Shown: positions 7,385 through 16,538 of the stretch, piece by piece | How positions within the stretch are numbered: position 1 is the first letter of the stretch | How the letters are laid out: the number at the start of each line of letters is the position of its first letter | Assembly (NCBI GenBank): GCA_025351765.1 | Contig: JANXVH010000110.1 | Coordinates: forward strand, 26,873 to 90,872 | Direction of reading: 5' to 3' | DNA: 64,000 nt | Source: Pedobacter sp. | GTDB taxonomy: Bacteria > Bacteroidota > Bacteroidia > Sphingobacteriales > Sphingobacteriaceae | Made by a program: the position numbers and the translations under genes | The notes under the pieces: generated by a model | Told to the model about the DNA's origin: nothing | Databases searched by the model: none | Seen by the model: the letters and a program-made list of their open reading frames with translations, nothing else

Positions 7385-9868
7385 CTATCGGGCTCTAATA
7401 CGCCTGTAAATGGCCAACGCACCTGCAATTACCAGAATAAGGGATGCTATTAATGAGATCTTATCACCCAGCAGGTAAGATTTAGGTTCAAATCTGAACT
7501 CCAGGCTATGCGTTCCATTAGGGAGTCTCATCGCCCGAAGAATATAGTTGGCTCTAAAGTACGGGGTCTTTTTTCCATCCAGATAAGCATTCCAGCCTTT
7601 ATCATACCAGATTTCTGCGAAGACTGCTATAGCTGCTTGATTATTATGGTAGTTATAAACTAGCCTATCTGGATGATAACTTTCCATCTCAATCTTTGCC
7701 AGAGTATCTGGTGCTATCATTGTATTATATGCTAAATTAATGAAGCTTTGGTCTACTATTGCAACATTTTTAGGGTCAAAAGAGGTAATGGCATCCATTT
7801 CTTGATCGGCCCCTTTCACATACTTAACCTTATTTACAAACCATGCATTACCCAGCGCAGTATTTCGATGTACTACTTTTGGTATTGGAGATGAGCTGTC
7901 TGGCACAATAAAGTACTTGGTGTTGAGCATGTCCAGTATCGGCTCGTTTAGTTTGCCATTAAATTGATTGCTCATCAATTCATCATATCGTTGCAAACGG
8001 GCAGAGTGCCTCCCGCCAACTGACTTATGGAAATAGGAAGGTGCCGCATCAAAAAATGGGCTTTGCTTTGTTAAGTCCAGTACCCGATAATCTAATGCAG
8101 GGTCTGCCATGATTTGCTGATCTGCAGCAGTGGGCAGGAAGCTTTCATCGAGTTGTGATTTGTCGTAAAAGTTATCGTTGTTAAGGTATCGACGATCTAC
8201 GCCCCACATGTCAATCAAGGTAGCCAGACCAATTATAATAATTGCAGTTTCAGCTTTTAATTTAGATTTAAGCAGGAACCATAAACTTCCAAATCCAATC
8301 AGTACAAATAGGAGGGAACGCAAAGCATCTGTGCGGGCTAAAGTTATTCTATCGGCTACTAAGCCATCGCCAATGGCTTGTGCTAGCATTGCATTGCCGC
8401 CAAATGCTTTAGTTAGACCGGTAATTATCTGTTCGTGTTCAGGTATTTTAAAACTTAGTAGGAGCGTTGGTAAAAGCAAAAAGATCAACAACACGCCAGC
8501 TGTGATATAAAACGACAATAGTAATTTTTTTATTAGGTCTGTACGTTTGTCTTTTTGCTCAACCAATTCCTTAAGTGCAAGGAAAGCAAGAAGTGGTATT
8601 AAGAAAGCCGGAATAGCCAAGGCGAAATCTACCGATCTGAACTTGTTATACATTGGGAAATAGTCAAAGAACAAATCTGACACAAGTGGAAAGTTCTTGC
8701 CGAAAGAAAGGAATATAAAAAGAAATGTGGTACTGGCAATCCACCATTTGAATCGGTTGTTAACAATGAATAAACCCAGTAAAAAAAGAAACATAACAAT
8801 GGCACCAAAATACCAGGAACCTACTGTACTGGGTTTGGCACCCCAGTATGGGCGATATATACCCTCCCGCGTAAGGGATTCCATTATTTTTGGGATCTGA
8901 TCTTGAGGTATGCCGTTAGTGATTAGGTTATTCACTACTGCTGATGCCCCTTCAGGAAACCTGTCTGATGAGGAACCCCCATAACTATTTGGAATAAGGA
9001 ATGTAGAAATCTCGCCCACGCCTTGGCTATATTGATAAGCATAGGACCTGTCTAGTCCGCTATTGGATTTCGTACTTTTTCTGCTGAGGTTTGATTTGCC
9101 CCGGATGGTTTCCTGTCCATATTGCCAGGTGGACCATAGCGACCCAGCATTGATGGCGACAGCCAGTAGCAACGATAGAGAGAGGTACATTAATGCGGTA
9201 AAGAAAGTCTTGGTCTGTTTAGATGTAACCGCATGGTATGATTCTATCAATACAAAGATGAGGAGGATGATGAAGAGGTAATATGTCATCTGTATATGAT
9301 TGGTCCTGATTTCTAGTGCTAAAAAAAAAGCGGTAAGCAGGCTTCCGCTGAACAAGTATTTGCCTCCTCTAAGCGTGAGCAGCATCGAAGCTAATATTGG
9401 TGCAAAGAAAGCCATGGCCATGGCGTGATTACTGTGACCCGCAAGTATATAGATGAAATTATAAGAACTGAAAGCAAATGCAATTGCACCTGCAGCAGCC
9501 AACCAAGGCTTCATATTTAAAACAGAAAGTAAAAAATAGGAACCCAATAAGAAACAAAATATAATGTCTATTGGATCTGGAAAGATAGTCTTCAAAAATG
9601 AGATGACGTAAGTGGTGATGTTGCCTGGATACTTTGCCCAGATTTGAAAAGAGGGCATGCCGCCATACATGGAGTTAGTCCACAGCGGAGCTTTTCCTGT
9701 TGCCGCTTTCACATCCATGATCTCTTTTGACATGGCTTTAGCTTCAATGACATCACTTTGGTAAAGCATTTTTCCTTCAATTGCTGGAATAAAATAGGCA
9801 AAGCATAAAGCAAAGAAAATTGCAATGATCAGGAGATGTTTGCTATTAGACTGAAACCACTTCTTCAT
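7385..9868 (-). CDS. YfhO family membrane protein
   Basis: This is an 827-aa polytopic protein with a first TM segment at about residues 12-30, some 10-12 further hydrophobic segments up to about residue 560, a large extracytoplasmic C-terminal region, and a final TM near residue 800 followed by a basic tail (YRRIRAR). The pattern and length match the YfhO family (Pfam Bacterial membrane protein YfhO), whose characterised Gram-positive members act in glycosylation of cell-surface polymers. The GT-C-like topology suggests use of a lipid-linked sugar donor, but substrate and role here are unknown. It is the divergent neighbour of the DUF4271 gene. Confidence 0.88.
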   Translation of the reverse strand: MKKWFQSNSKHLLIIAIFFALCFAYFIPAIEGKMLYQSDVIEAKAMSKEIMDVKAATGKAPLWTNSMYGGMPSFQIWAKYPGNITTYVISFLKTIFPDPIDIIFCFLLGSYFLLSVLNMKPWLAAAGAIAFAFSSYNFIYILAGHSNHAMAMAFFAPILASMLLTLRGGKYLFSGSLLTAFFLALEIRTNHIQMTYYLFIILLIFVLIESYHAVTSKQTKTFFTALMYLSLSLLLAVAINAGSLWSTWQYGQETIRGKSNLSRKSTKSNSGLDRSYAYQYSQGVGEISTFLIPNSYGGSSSDRFPEGASAVVNNLITNGIPQDQIPKIMESLTREGIYRPYWGAKPSTVGSWYFGAIVMFLFLLGLFIVNNRFKWWIASTTFLFIFLSFGKNFPLVSDLFFDYFPMYNKFRSVDFALAIPAFLIPLLAFLALKELVEQKDKRTDLIKKLLLSFYITAGVLLIFLLLPTLLLSFKIPEHEQIITGLTKAFGGNAMLAQAIGDGLVADRITLARTDALRSLLFVLIGFGSLWFLLKSKLKAETAIIIIGLATLIDMWGVDRRYLNNDNFYDKSQLDESFLPTAADQQIMADPALDYRVLDLTKQSPFFDAAPSYFHKSVGGRHSARLQRYDELMSNQFNGKLNEPILDMLNTKYFIVPDSSSPIPKVVHRNTALGNAWFVNKVKYVKGADQEMDAITSFDPKNVAIVDQSFINLAYNTMIAPDTLAKIEMESYHPDRLVYNYHNNQAAIAVFAEIWYDKGWNAYLDGKKTPYFRANYILRAMRLPNGTHSLEFRFEPKSYLLGDKISLIASLILVIAGALAIYRRIRAR

Positions 9869-9895
9869 AGCGTAAAACTAATAAAAGTTTTTAGC

Positions 9896-9903
9896 TAGTT
9901 TTG
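9896..9903 (+). promoter_or_regulatory. Promoter core TAGTTTTG of the DUF4271 gene
   Basis: This is a TAnnTTTG match whose last base is only 5 bases before the ATG at 9909. If initiation is at the usual distance the mRNA would be nearly leaderless. Confidence 0.5.
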
Positions 9904-9908
9904 CAGCA

Positions 9909-10889
9909 ATGAACTTCAGGACTGCCTTTTATTTGACCGGCTTTTTTCTATTGTTAAAATTTGGGAGTGCTTATGCGCAAACTGTTGCTCTGGTGCCGGA
10001 TACAGGAAAAATTAGGATTACCTACAGGCAGAAGCAAATCAGAGATTCTATCTACAACGCAAAACGGGATTTTGTGACGGACTCCATCATGAAACACACT
10101 TGGCTATTCCCTGATTCTCTGCTGAACAAGCACATGATAATGGATAGTATCATTAATGCGAATGTGCATGGGCGTTCAAATCTGATTAACCGATACAAAG
10201 ATTTTATTAGCGTTGCAAAAAGCAAATATCGATTTGGTAAGCCAATGGTTAAAGGGCAAATCTGGGTATTGCTGGTTGTAGCGGGTTTGATGATTTTATT
10301 TGGTGTGCTGAAGATATCATTTGAGCGACAATTGCAAACTATTGTACAATCGTTTTTCAGTAACAGGGTACTTAATAATTTGAATAAGGAGGATAACTTA
10401 TTCACTTCCTGGCCCTTTTTACTCTTATTTATACAATTTGGCTTTACACTAGGCATGTTCTTCTATTTAGTATCACAATATTATCACATTGCTTTTACTG
10501 GAACAGGCATACAATTTTACCTAACCATATCTGTGTTAATCATTGTACTTTATATTTTTAAGATTGGAATATTGCGCGTGATGGGACATCTTTTTAACAT
10601 TCAAAAGGCCGTTAAAGAGTACGTTACCATATTATATTTAAGTTACTTTAACCTTTCTTTAATGTTTATCCCGCTTGTTATTGCTTTCTCTTTGTCGCCC
10701 TTAAAGTACGCTCCATTTTTTATTGTACTGTCTTACGTAGTTTTGGGTACTATATTTGCATTCCAATTGGTGAGAGCCGGGGTAAATATTTTGTCAAATA
10801 ACAGATTTTCAAAAGTCTATTTGTTTTTGTACTTTTGTGCGCTCGAAATTTGCCCCGTATTAATTTTGATAAAGGCAATAGGTTTATAA
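9909..10889 (+). CDS. DUF4271 domain membrane protein
   Basis: The 326-aa protein has an N-terminal signal peptide (cleavage plausible after GSAYAQ), a hydrophilic stretch to about residue 115, then about six or seven TM helices to the C-terminus. The domain is restricted to Bacteroidota and usually neighbours hemD, as here: only 15 bases separate it from the next start, so the two are probably co-transcribed. No enzymatic motif is visible; function unknown. Confidence 0.8.
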   Translation: MNFRTAFYLTGFFLLLKFGSAYAQTVALVPDTGKIRITYRQKQIRDSIYNAKRDFVTDSIMKHTWLFPDSLLNKHMIMDSIINANVHGRSNLINRYKDFISVAKSKYRFGKPMVKGQIWVLLVVAGLMILFGVLKISFERQLQTIVQSFFSNRVLNNLNKEDNLFTSWPFLLLFIQFGFTLGMFFYLVSQYYHIAFTGTGIQFYLTISVLIIVLYIFKIGILRVMGHLFNIQKAVKEYVTILYLSYFNLSLMFIPLVIAFSLSPLKYAPFFIVLSYVVLGTIFAFQLVRAGVNILSNNRFSKVYLFLYFCALEICPVLILIKAIGL

Positions 10890-10904
10890 CGCTGTAATTG
10901 TAAA

Positions 10905-11675
10905 ATGCAAGAAATGCTAGAAGATAGGACGCGTAAGGTAAAGAGTATCTTGGTGACATTACCAAAGCCGGAAACAGAGAAATCTCCATATTTTGATTTG
11001 GCAAAGAAGTACAATCTCAAAATCGATTTTAGATCGTTCATCCATGTGGAAGGGGTTCCAAGCAGAGATTTCAGGAAGGGGAAAGTCAATTTAAGTGATT
11101 TCACTGCCGTTGTTTTTACTAGTAGAAATGCTGTGGATCATTTTTTTAGGATATGTGAGGAAATGAGGTACGATGTACCAGCAGATCTTAAATATTTTTG
11201 TATTTCGGAATCTACTGCCCTTTATTTGCAGAAATATATTCAATACCGTAAAAGAAAGATCTTTTTTGGTAAACAGACAGCTGCGGATCTTGCAGAGATT
11301 TTAAAGAAGCATGCAGGGGAAAAATTTTTATATCCTTGTTCTGATGTAGCCACTGAAGATACTATGAATTTTTTGCAAAAGAATGGTTATGATTTTACAC
11401 CCGCAGTTTTGTTCAAAACGGTTGTATCAGATCTTTCTGATCTTGCAGAGGTATTTTATGACGTGATTGCGTTTTTTAGTCCGTCAAGTATCCAGTCTCT
11501 TTTCACTAATTTTGCTGATTTTAAGCAAAATAATACCAGGATTGCAGCTTTTGGTTTAAATACGCATAAAGCAGTAAAAGATGCTAATTTGATTGTTGAT
11601 ATTGCGGCACCATCGCCTGAATCACCATCTATGATCATGGCACTGGAGAATTACATCAAGAAATCAAATAAGTAA
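10905..11675 (+). CDS. hemD: Uroporphyrinogen-III synthase
   Basis: HemD cyclises hydroxymethylbilane to uroporphyrinogen III in tetrapyrrole synthesis. The 256-aa protein shows the two-lobed layout: SILVTLPKPE at the start, VFTSRNAVDHFF (about residue 70), YPCSDVATEDTMNFL (mid-protein) and FFSPSSIQSLF plus AAFGLNTHKAV in the second lobe, all placed as in HemD. Sequence conservation in this family is low, so the assignment rests on pattern and on the DUF4271 neighbour. gldK follows after 114 bases with its own probable promoter. Confidence 0.88.
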   Translation: MQEMLEDRTRKVKSILVTLPKPETEKSPYFDLAKKYNLKIDFRSFIHVEGVPSRDFRKGKVNLSDFTAVVFTSRNAVDHFFRICEEMRYDVPADLKYFCISESTALYLQKYIQYRKRKIFFGKQTAADLAEILKKHAGEKFLYPCSDVATEDTMNFLQKNGYDFTPAVLFKTVVSDLSDLAEVFYDVIAFFSPSSIQSLFTNFADFKQNNTRIAAFGLNTHKAVKDANLIVDIAAPSPESPSMIMALENYIKKSNK

Positions 11676-11789
11676 CTGGAGATAAGAACATTGGGGTTCA
11701 TTTTATTCAAATCCATTATTTTGTTCCTAATAATTGCTATTATCAATCATTTTTGATAAAATTGTTGCTAAATTGCCTGACAGAATACT

Positions 11790-13157
11790 ATGAGAAACTT
11801 TTGCCTATTTGGTTTTTTAATAATTGCTATGCTTTTTGCCAGCTGTAAAGGTGGCGGACAAGGTGAACTTGTTGGGGTATACAATAGAAGATTCCGGAAC
11901 AATAGAATTCCGCTCGGTATGGTTTACATTCCACCGGGGAGAACGCTAATTGGGATTTCTGATGAAGATATTAACAGCAATCAAACCGCACCTAGCTCAA
12001 TGACGTCTTTTAGTGCGTTTTTTATGGACCAAACGGAGATATCTAATGCGGAATATAGGCAATTTGTGAACTGGGTAAGGGACTCTATAGCGGTAACTAC
12101 TTTAGGACCCGCAATTGCGTCAGCTTATTTTAAGCAACCAAACGCAGGTGGAGCCTCAGTTTCTGCGACCGGCACGCAAAGAAATATTGATTGGAAAAAA
12201 GTTGGTGACGGAAGTCAGCTGTGGAGTAATAAAAATTCAGGGTTTGGTTCGAAGTTGGCCGATATGTATTACAGTGGTGCTGATGCAATACCTGGAAGGA
12301 ATGAGATTGATGTACGAAGATTGCGTTATGCCTACAGCTATGTAAACTCTGATCTTGCTGCTGAAGGCAGAAAAGACCCATCAAAAAAAAGACAGGATTT
12401 TATTGTTACTTATACTGATCTTCCTGATCCTAACAATCCTAACCATCACCCCTCTATTGCGGTATATCCAGATACTTTGGTGTGGAAAATAGATTATTCC
12501 TATTCTCAGAATGACCCCATGGTTAAGACTTATTTTAACCATCCATCATACGATGACTATCCAGTTGTTGGCGTTAGTTGGGAGCAAGCTTCAGCTTTCT
12601 GCGTTTGGCGGACAAGGTTCTACGAGTCTGTAGCCGTTGCCAGGAAGCAGCCATTAAATTCCCGTCCTGAATACTCATTGCCAAGTGATGCGCAATTTGA
12701 ATATGCTGCAAGAGGTGGAAATGTGAAAACTAAATATCCCTGGGGTGGCCCGTATGTGCGCAATACTAAAGGATGTATGCAAGCTAATTTTAAAGTTGGC
12801 CGTGGTAATTACTCTGACGATGGCGGTTTATATACCGTTAATGTGAAATCTTATTTTCCAAATGATTACGGCTTGTACAACATGGCAGGTAATGTAGCAG
12901 AATGGACTATTACAGCTTATAACCAGTCGGCCGCACCAATGCTGCTAGACTTTAATCCTAATTTTACGTATGTTGCAAAAACGACTGACAGCAAATACAT
13001 GAAACGTAAGGTAGTAAGAGGTGGCTCATGGAAAGACATAGGTTTCTTCCTTCAAAATGCAGTTGGCACGTATGAGTACCAAGATCAGGCCCGGTCTTAT
13101 ATAGGTTTCAGGTGTGTATCTTCATACCCAGGAACGGATATTACTTATAAAAACTAA
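11790..13157 (+). CDS. gldK: T9SS ring lipoprotein GldK (PorK)
   Basis: The 455-aa lipoprotein has the lipobox MLFASC, so the mature N-terminus is acylated Cys. The rest is a formylglycine-generating-enzyme/SUMF1-like fold: MVYIPPGRTLIGISDEDI, MDQTEISNAEYRQF, YPVVGVSWEQASAFC, NVAEWT and VVRGGSWKD. In the type IX secretion system GldK/PorK forms, with GldN, the large periplasmic ring under the outer membrane; the FGE fold is structural there. It is the first gene of gldK-L-M-N in canonical order. Confidence 0.96.
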   Translation: MRNFCLFGFLIIAMLFASCKGGGQGELVGVYNRRFRNNRIPLGMVYIPPGRTLIGISDEDINSNQTAPSSMTSFSAFFMDQTEISNAEYRQFVNWVRDSIAVTTLGPAIASAYFKQPNAGGASVSATGTQRNIDWKKVGDGSQLWSNKNSGFGSKLADMYYSGADAIPGRNEIDVRRLRYAYSYVNSDLAAEGRKDPSKKRQDFIVTYTDLPDPNNPNHHPSIAVYPDTLVWKIDYSYSQNDPMVKTYFNHPSYDDYPVVGVSWEQASAFCVWRTRFYESVAVARKQPLNSRPEYSLPSDAQFEYAARGGNVKTKYPWGGPYVRNTKGCMQANFKVGRGNYSDDGGLYTVNVKSYFPNDYGLYNMAGNVAEWTITAYNQSAAPMLLDFNPNFTYVAKTTDSKYMKRKVVRGGSWKDIGFFLQNAVGTYEYQDQARSYIGFRCVSSYPGTDITYKN

Positions 13158-13205
13158 AGAAAATCATATAATCATCTATCCTAAATTTTATTATTTTATT
13201 CTGGT

Positions 13206-14015
13206 ATGGCAGCAAAAAGAAAGTTTGATTGGTTACACGTAGCAATATCCTGGGGTGCCGCTATTGTTATTTTGGGAGCCTTATTTAAAATATTGCACAT
13301 TGGCGGGGCATTGGGTAATTACGCCATTGGTACCGGATTGGGTGTTGAGGCTTTCTTATTCTTTCTTACGGGCTTTAGACAGCCTGAACAAGAATTGCCA
13401 TGGGAAAGAGTATATCCAGAACTTAGTGCTGATTTTACGGGTGAATTACCTAAGTCTAGTGTAAGACCGGTGGTTGCTGAATCTGGATTTTCTTCTACAG
13501 CGGCATTGGATAAAATGTTGACAGATGCGAAGATCGGTCCGGAGTTAATAGAAAGTCTTGGAGCTGGCTTACGTACTTTTGGAGATAAGGTTGCTAGCAT
13601 TTCTGCTGTGGCCGATGCTTCTGCAGCCACTTCTGAATTTGCTGGTAAGGTCAAAGGCGCATCTGCAAGTTTTGATAATTTAAACATTGCTTTTTCAAAA
13701 GCAACAGCACAGCTTGCTGAAATGGGTGAAAGCAGCGTTGGCGCCACAGCTTACCATGATCAGGTAAATGCCCTTGCCAAGAATCTATCTGCTTTAAATG
13801 CAGTTTATGAACTAGAGCTTCAAGACTCAAGCGCCCATTTGAAATCAATGAATAAATTCTACCAGAATTTGTCACTTACGATGAACAACTTCAATGAATC
13901 TATGGAAGATTCGAAGCAGTTTAAAGAGGAAGTTGGCAAACTAGCGAAGAACCTGGGTTCATTGAATGCCATTTACGGCAATATGCTTTCGGCTATGAAT
14001 CAGCCACGTGTGTAA
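13206..14015 (+). CDS. gldL: T9SS motor inner-membrane protein GldL
   Basis: The 269-aa protein carries two TM helices near its N-terminus (about residues 13-30 and 37-56), joined by the short HIGGALGNYA turn, followed by a long cytoplasmic helical region. GldL and GldM form the proton-driven rotary motor of type IX secretion and gliding; the membrane-embedded acidic residue used by the family lies in TM2 and is present here in GLGVEAFLFFLTG. It starts 48 bases after gldK. Confidence 0.95.
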   Translation: MAAKRKFDWLHVAISWGAAIVILGALFKILHIGGALGNYAIGTGLGVEAFLFFLTGFRQPEQELPWERVYPELSADFTGELPKSSVRPVVAESGFSSTAALDKMLTDAKIGPELIESLGAGLRTFGDKVASISAVADASAATSEFAGKVKGASASFDNLNIAFSKATAQLAEMGESSVGATAYHDQVNALAKNLSALNAVYELELQDSSAHLKSMNKFYQNLSLTMNNFNESMEDSKQFKEEVGKLAKNLGSLNAIYGNMLSAMNQPRV

Positions 14016-14055
14016 TTAGGTAATCAATTATAACTAATAAAGGAGACCTGTTTAA

Positions 14056-15594
14056 ATGGCCGGAGGAAAAGAGACAACGAGGCAGAAGATGATCAATATC
14101 ATGTATTTGGTATTGCTTGCTATGCTTGCCTTAAATGTATCGGATACAATATTAAATGCCTTTAAAAATATTAACGATAGTTTGGTGAGTTCCAAAACTA
14201 ATGTTAACACCAGTATAGAACAGCTATTTACATCTTTTCAGAACACTAAGTTGAAAGATGAGCCTGCAAGGGCACAGCCGATCTGGGAAAAGGCTAGTAA
14301 AGCTAAAGCTTATGCGGATGACCTGAACAATTATGTTCAGAAGCTTAAAGATCAGTTTACCACTGCCGGCGACGGGATAGATGAGGAGACTGGTGATTTA
14401 AAGCGTCGTGATAACATGGATATCGCGCAGGGCATCATGATTAACCACAAGGAAGGTGAGAAGCTTAAAGCAAAGATTAACGAAACAAGGAAGAGTTTGA
14501 TTGACTTGCTTGATGATAAGGATCGCCCGAGTGTAACCTTTACACTTGAAGCTAAGGATTCTAAGAAAAGTGTTAATGGAAGCAAAAAATGGGAAGATGT
14601 TAACTTTGGTGAAGGCACGCCTTTAACTGCAGCTAATACTATTTTGAGCAAAATCCAGTCTGACGTTAAGAATGCTGAAGCGGAAATCGTTAAAAAGCTT
14701 TTTGGTAACATGGATAAATCTCTTGTTAATCTTGACCAGTTTGCTGCGGTTGCTGTTGCACCAAGTTCTTATGTTATTCAAGGACAACCTTATACTGCAC
14801 AGGTATTTTTAACTGCAAGTGATTCCAGATCTGTTCCACAAATATCTGTTGGCGGAAGCAACCTATCTGTTAAAGAAGGTAAGGGAACCTATACAGGTGG
14901 CACCGGGAGTGTGGGTGTATATACTTGGAGAGGCTCTGTTAAAGTAGTGCAGACAGACGGGCAGGTTAAAGAATATCTTACTCCGGTACAGACCTATCAA
15001 GTGGCTAAGCCATCTGCTACAGTTTCACCTGATAAGATGAATGTGATCTATGCCGGTATACCGAATCCTTTCTCGGTATCTGCAGCGGGATTTCCACTGG
15101 AAAGTATTAGTGCTACTATGGATGGGGGCTCTATTTCTGGTGGTAACGGAAAATATATGGTTAATGTTGGAGGTAGTCAGGTTGGAAAAACTTTGAGCAT
15201 CAACGTGCATTCCACTGCAGGTGGAAAATCAATGAATTTGGGCTCGCAACAATTCCGTGTTAAAGCTTTACCTACTCCTAAGCCTTACATCAAAGGTAAA
15301 TCTGGCGGTAATGTGCCACTGGAATTGATTGAAAGCGCCGGAATAATAGATACGCAACTGGAAGATTTTGTATTCGATGTAAAGTTTAAAGTGATCCGTT
15401 TTGCGGTTACTTTTATCAACCCAAGATCTGACGCAGTAACCCTTCAAAATAGTGGTGCAGGTTTCAGTTCGCAAATTAAAGGTGCTCTAAACTCATTGAA
15501 GCCAAATGCGACGGTTATATTTAAGGATATTGTTTGTGAAGGACCCGATGGCAGACAAAAAGTTTTGGATGGAATTACATTTATAGCAAAATAG
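14056..15594 (+). CDS. gldM: T9SS motor protein GldM
   Basis: The 512-aa protein has the diagnostic start MAGGKETTRQKMINIMYLVL, a single TM helix at about residues 15-34, then a long periplasmic part: a helical D1 region followed by several beta domains (from about residue 230 on). It couples GldL rotation to the GldK/N ring. The normal family length is intact. It lies 40 bases after gldL and 3 bases before gldN. Confidence 0.96.
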   Translation: MAGGKETTRQKMINIMYLVLLAMLALNVSDTILNAFKNINDSLVSSKTNVNTSIEQLFTSFQNTKLKDEPARAQPIWEKASKAKAYADDLNNYVQKLKDQFTTAGDGIDEETGDLKRRDNMDIAQGIMINHKEGEKLKAKINETRKSLIDLLDDKDRPSVTFTLEAKDSKKSVNGSKKWEDVNFGEGTPLTAANTILSKIQSDVKNAEAEIVKKLFGNMDKSLVNLDQFAAVAVAPSSYVIQGQPYTAQVFLTASDSRSVPQISVGGSNLSVKEGKGTYTGGTGSVGVYTWRGSVKVVQTDGQVKEYLTPVQTYQVAKPSATVSPDKMNVIYAGIPNPFSVSAAGFPLESISATMDGGSISGGNGKYMVNVGGSQVGKTLSINVHSTAGGKSMNLGSQQFRVKALPTPKPYIKGKSGGNVPLELIESAGIIDTQLEDFVFDVKFKVIRFAVTFINPRSDAVTLQNSGAGFSSQIKGALNSLKPNATVIFKDIVCEGPDGRQKVLDGITFIAK

Positions 15595-15597
15595 ATT

Positions 15598-16479
15598 ATG
15601 AAAAATGTTCTAGGTATTGTCGTATTTCTATTACTGGGACTTGGTGCATTTGCCCAAAAGCCGGTTACCCCTATTCGTGCAGGTTCTGATAAAAAGATTA
15701 AGATCAAAACTCCTCCGAAGGATGGATTTACGGTAAGGACAGATATTGACAGCAATGTAATGGTGCCTTTTGCAGAGGTTAGGGATGAGGATGTGTTTTA
15801 TGCAAAAAGGATCTGGAGAGAAATTGATCTCCGTGATACCATCAACTCAGTATTGCGTGCTGAAAGTGCAAAATTAATCGATGTATTGTTGGAGGCGATT
15901 GCAAATGAAGAACTTACGGTTTATTCCAATAAAGATACAACAGCCGGTAAAATTCTAGAGGATAATGATTCCTTTAAAATTGCGCTTACCGCACAACAGG
16001 CGCTTGCAAGTGCAAGGGGACTTTCTGAAGGGATAGCTGATTCTACAACAGGAAAGATTGCTGATCCGACACTAAGGAAATTACGTTCTGAAGAATTCAT
16101 GAAATACAGGATAAAAGAAGACTGGATCCTTGATACTAAAAGATCAATCTTTGAGCCGCGTATAGTAGGCATTGCACCAATGAAAATGGTTGAAGGCAAT
16201 TGGCAGCCGGTTTTCTGGATATATTATACAGATGCACGGGAATTACTGAGTAAGAAAAGGATGGTCAACCCAGGTAATGACGCTTCTACGATGACTTTTG
16301 ATGATTTCTTTGTGAGGCGGTTATTTAACAGTTATATCGTTAAGCAAACCAATCCAGGTAATAAGAATATTGTGGAGATACTTGGTCTGGTAGACCCAAA
16401 AGATCCTCGTAAGCTTATTGAGTCTGATAACATAAAGAAATCACTTTCTGATTTTGAACAAAGCCTTTGGGAATATTAG
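15598..16479 (+). CDS. gldN: T9SS ring protein GldN (PorN)
   Basis: The 293-aa protein has a signal peptide MKNVLGIVVFLLLGLGAFAQ and the typical GldN body: FAEVRDEDVFYAKRIWREID (about residue 60), YRIKEDWILDTKRS and MTFDDFFVRRLFNSYI. It is the periplasmic partner of the GldK ring. It begins 3 bases after the gldM stop and ends the gldKLMN operon. No strong hairpin terminator is seen before the convergent uvrC gene 59 bases on. Confidence 0.96.
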   Translation: MKNVLGIVVFLLLGLGAFAQKPVTPIRAGSDKKIKIKTPPKDGFTVRTDIDSNVMVPFAEVRDEDVFYAKRIWREIDLRDTINSVLRAESAKLIDVLLEAIANEELTVYSNKDTTAGKILEDNDSFKIALTAQQALASARGLSEGIADSTTGKIADPTLRKLRSEEFMKYRIKEDWILDTKRSIFEPRIVGIAPMKMVEGNWQPVFWIYYTDARELLSKKRMVNPGNDASTMTFDDFFVRRLFNSYIVKQTNPGNKNIVEILGLVDPKDPRKLIESDNIKKSLSDFEQSLWEY

Positions 16480-16538
16480 GATTGTTTTCATCTATACAAT
16501 AAAGGAGAATTTTTGCTAATCAAATGTTAAAGATATTT

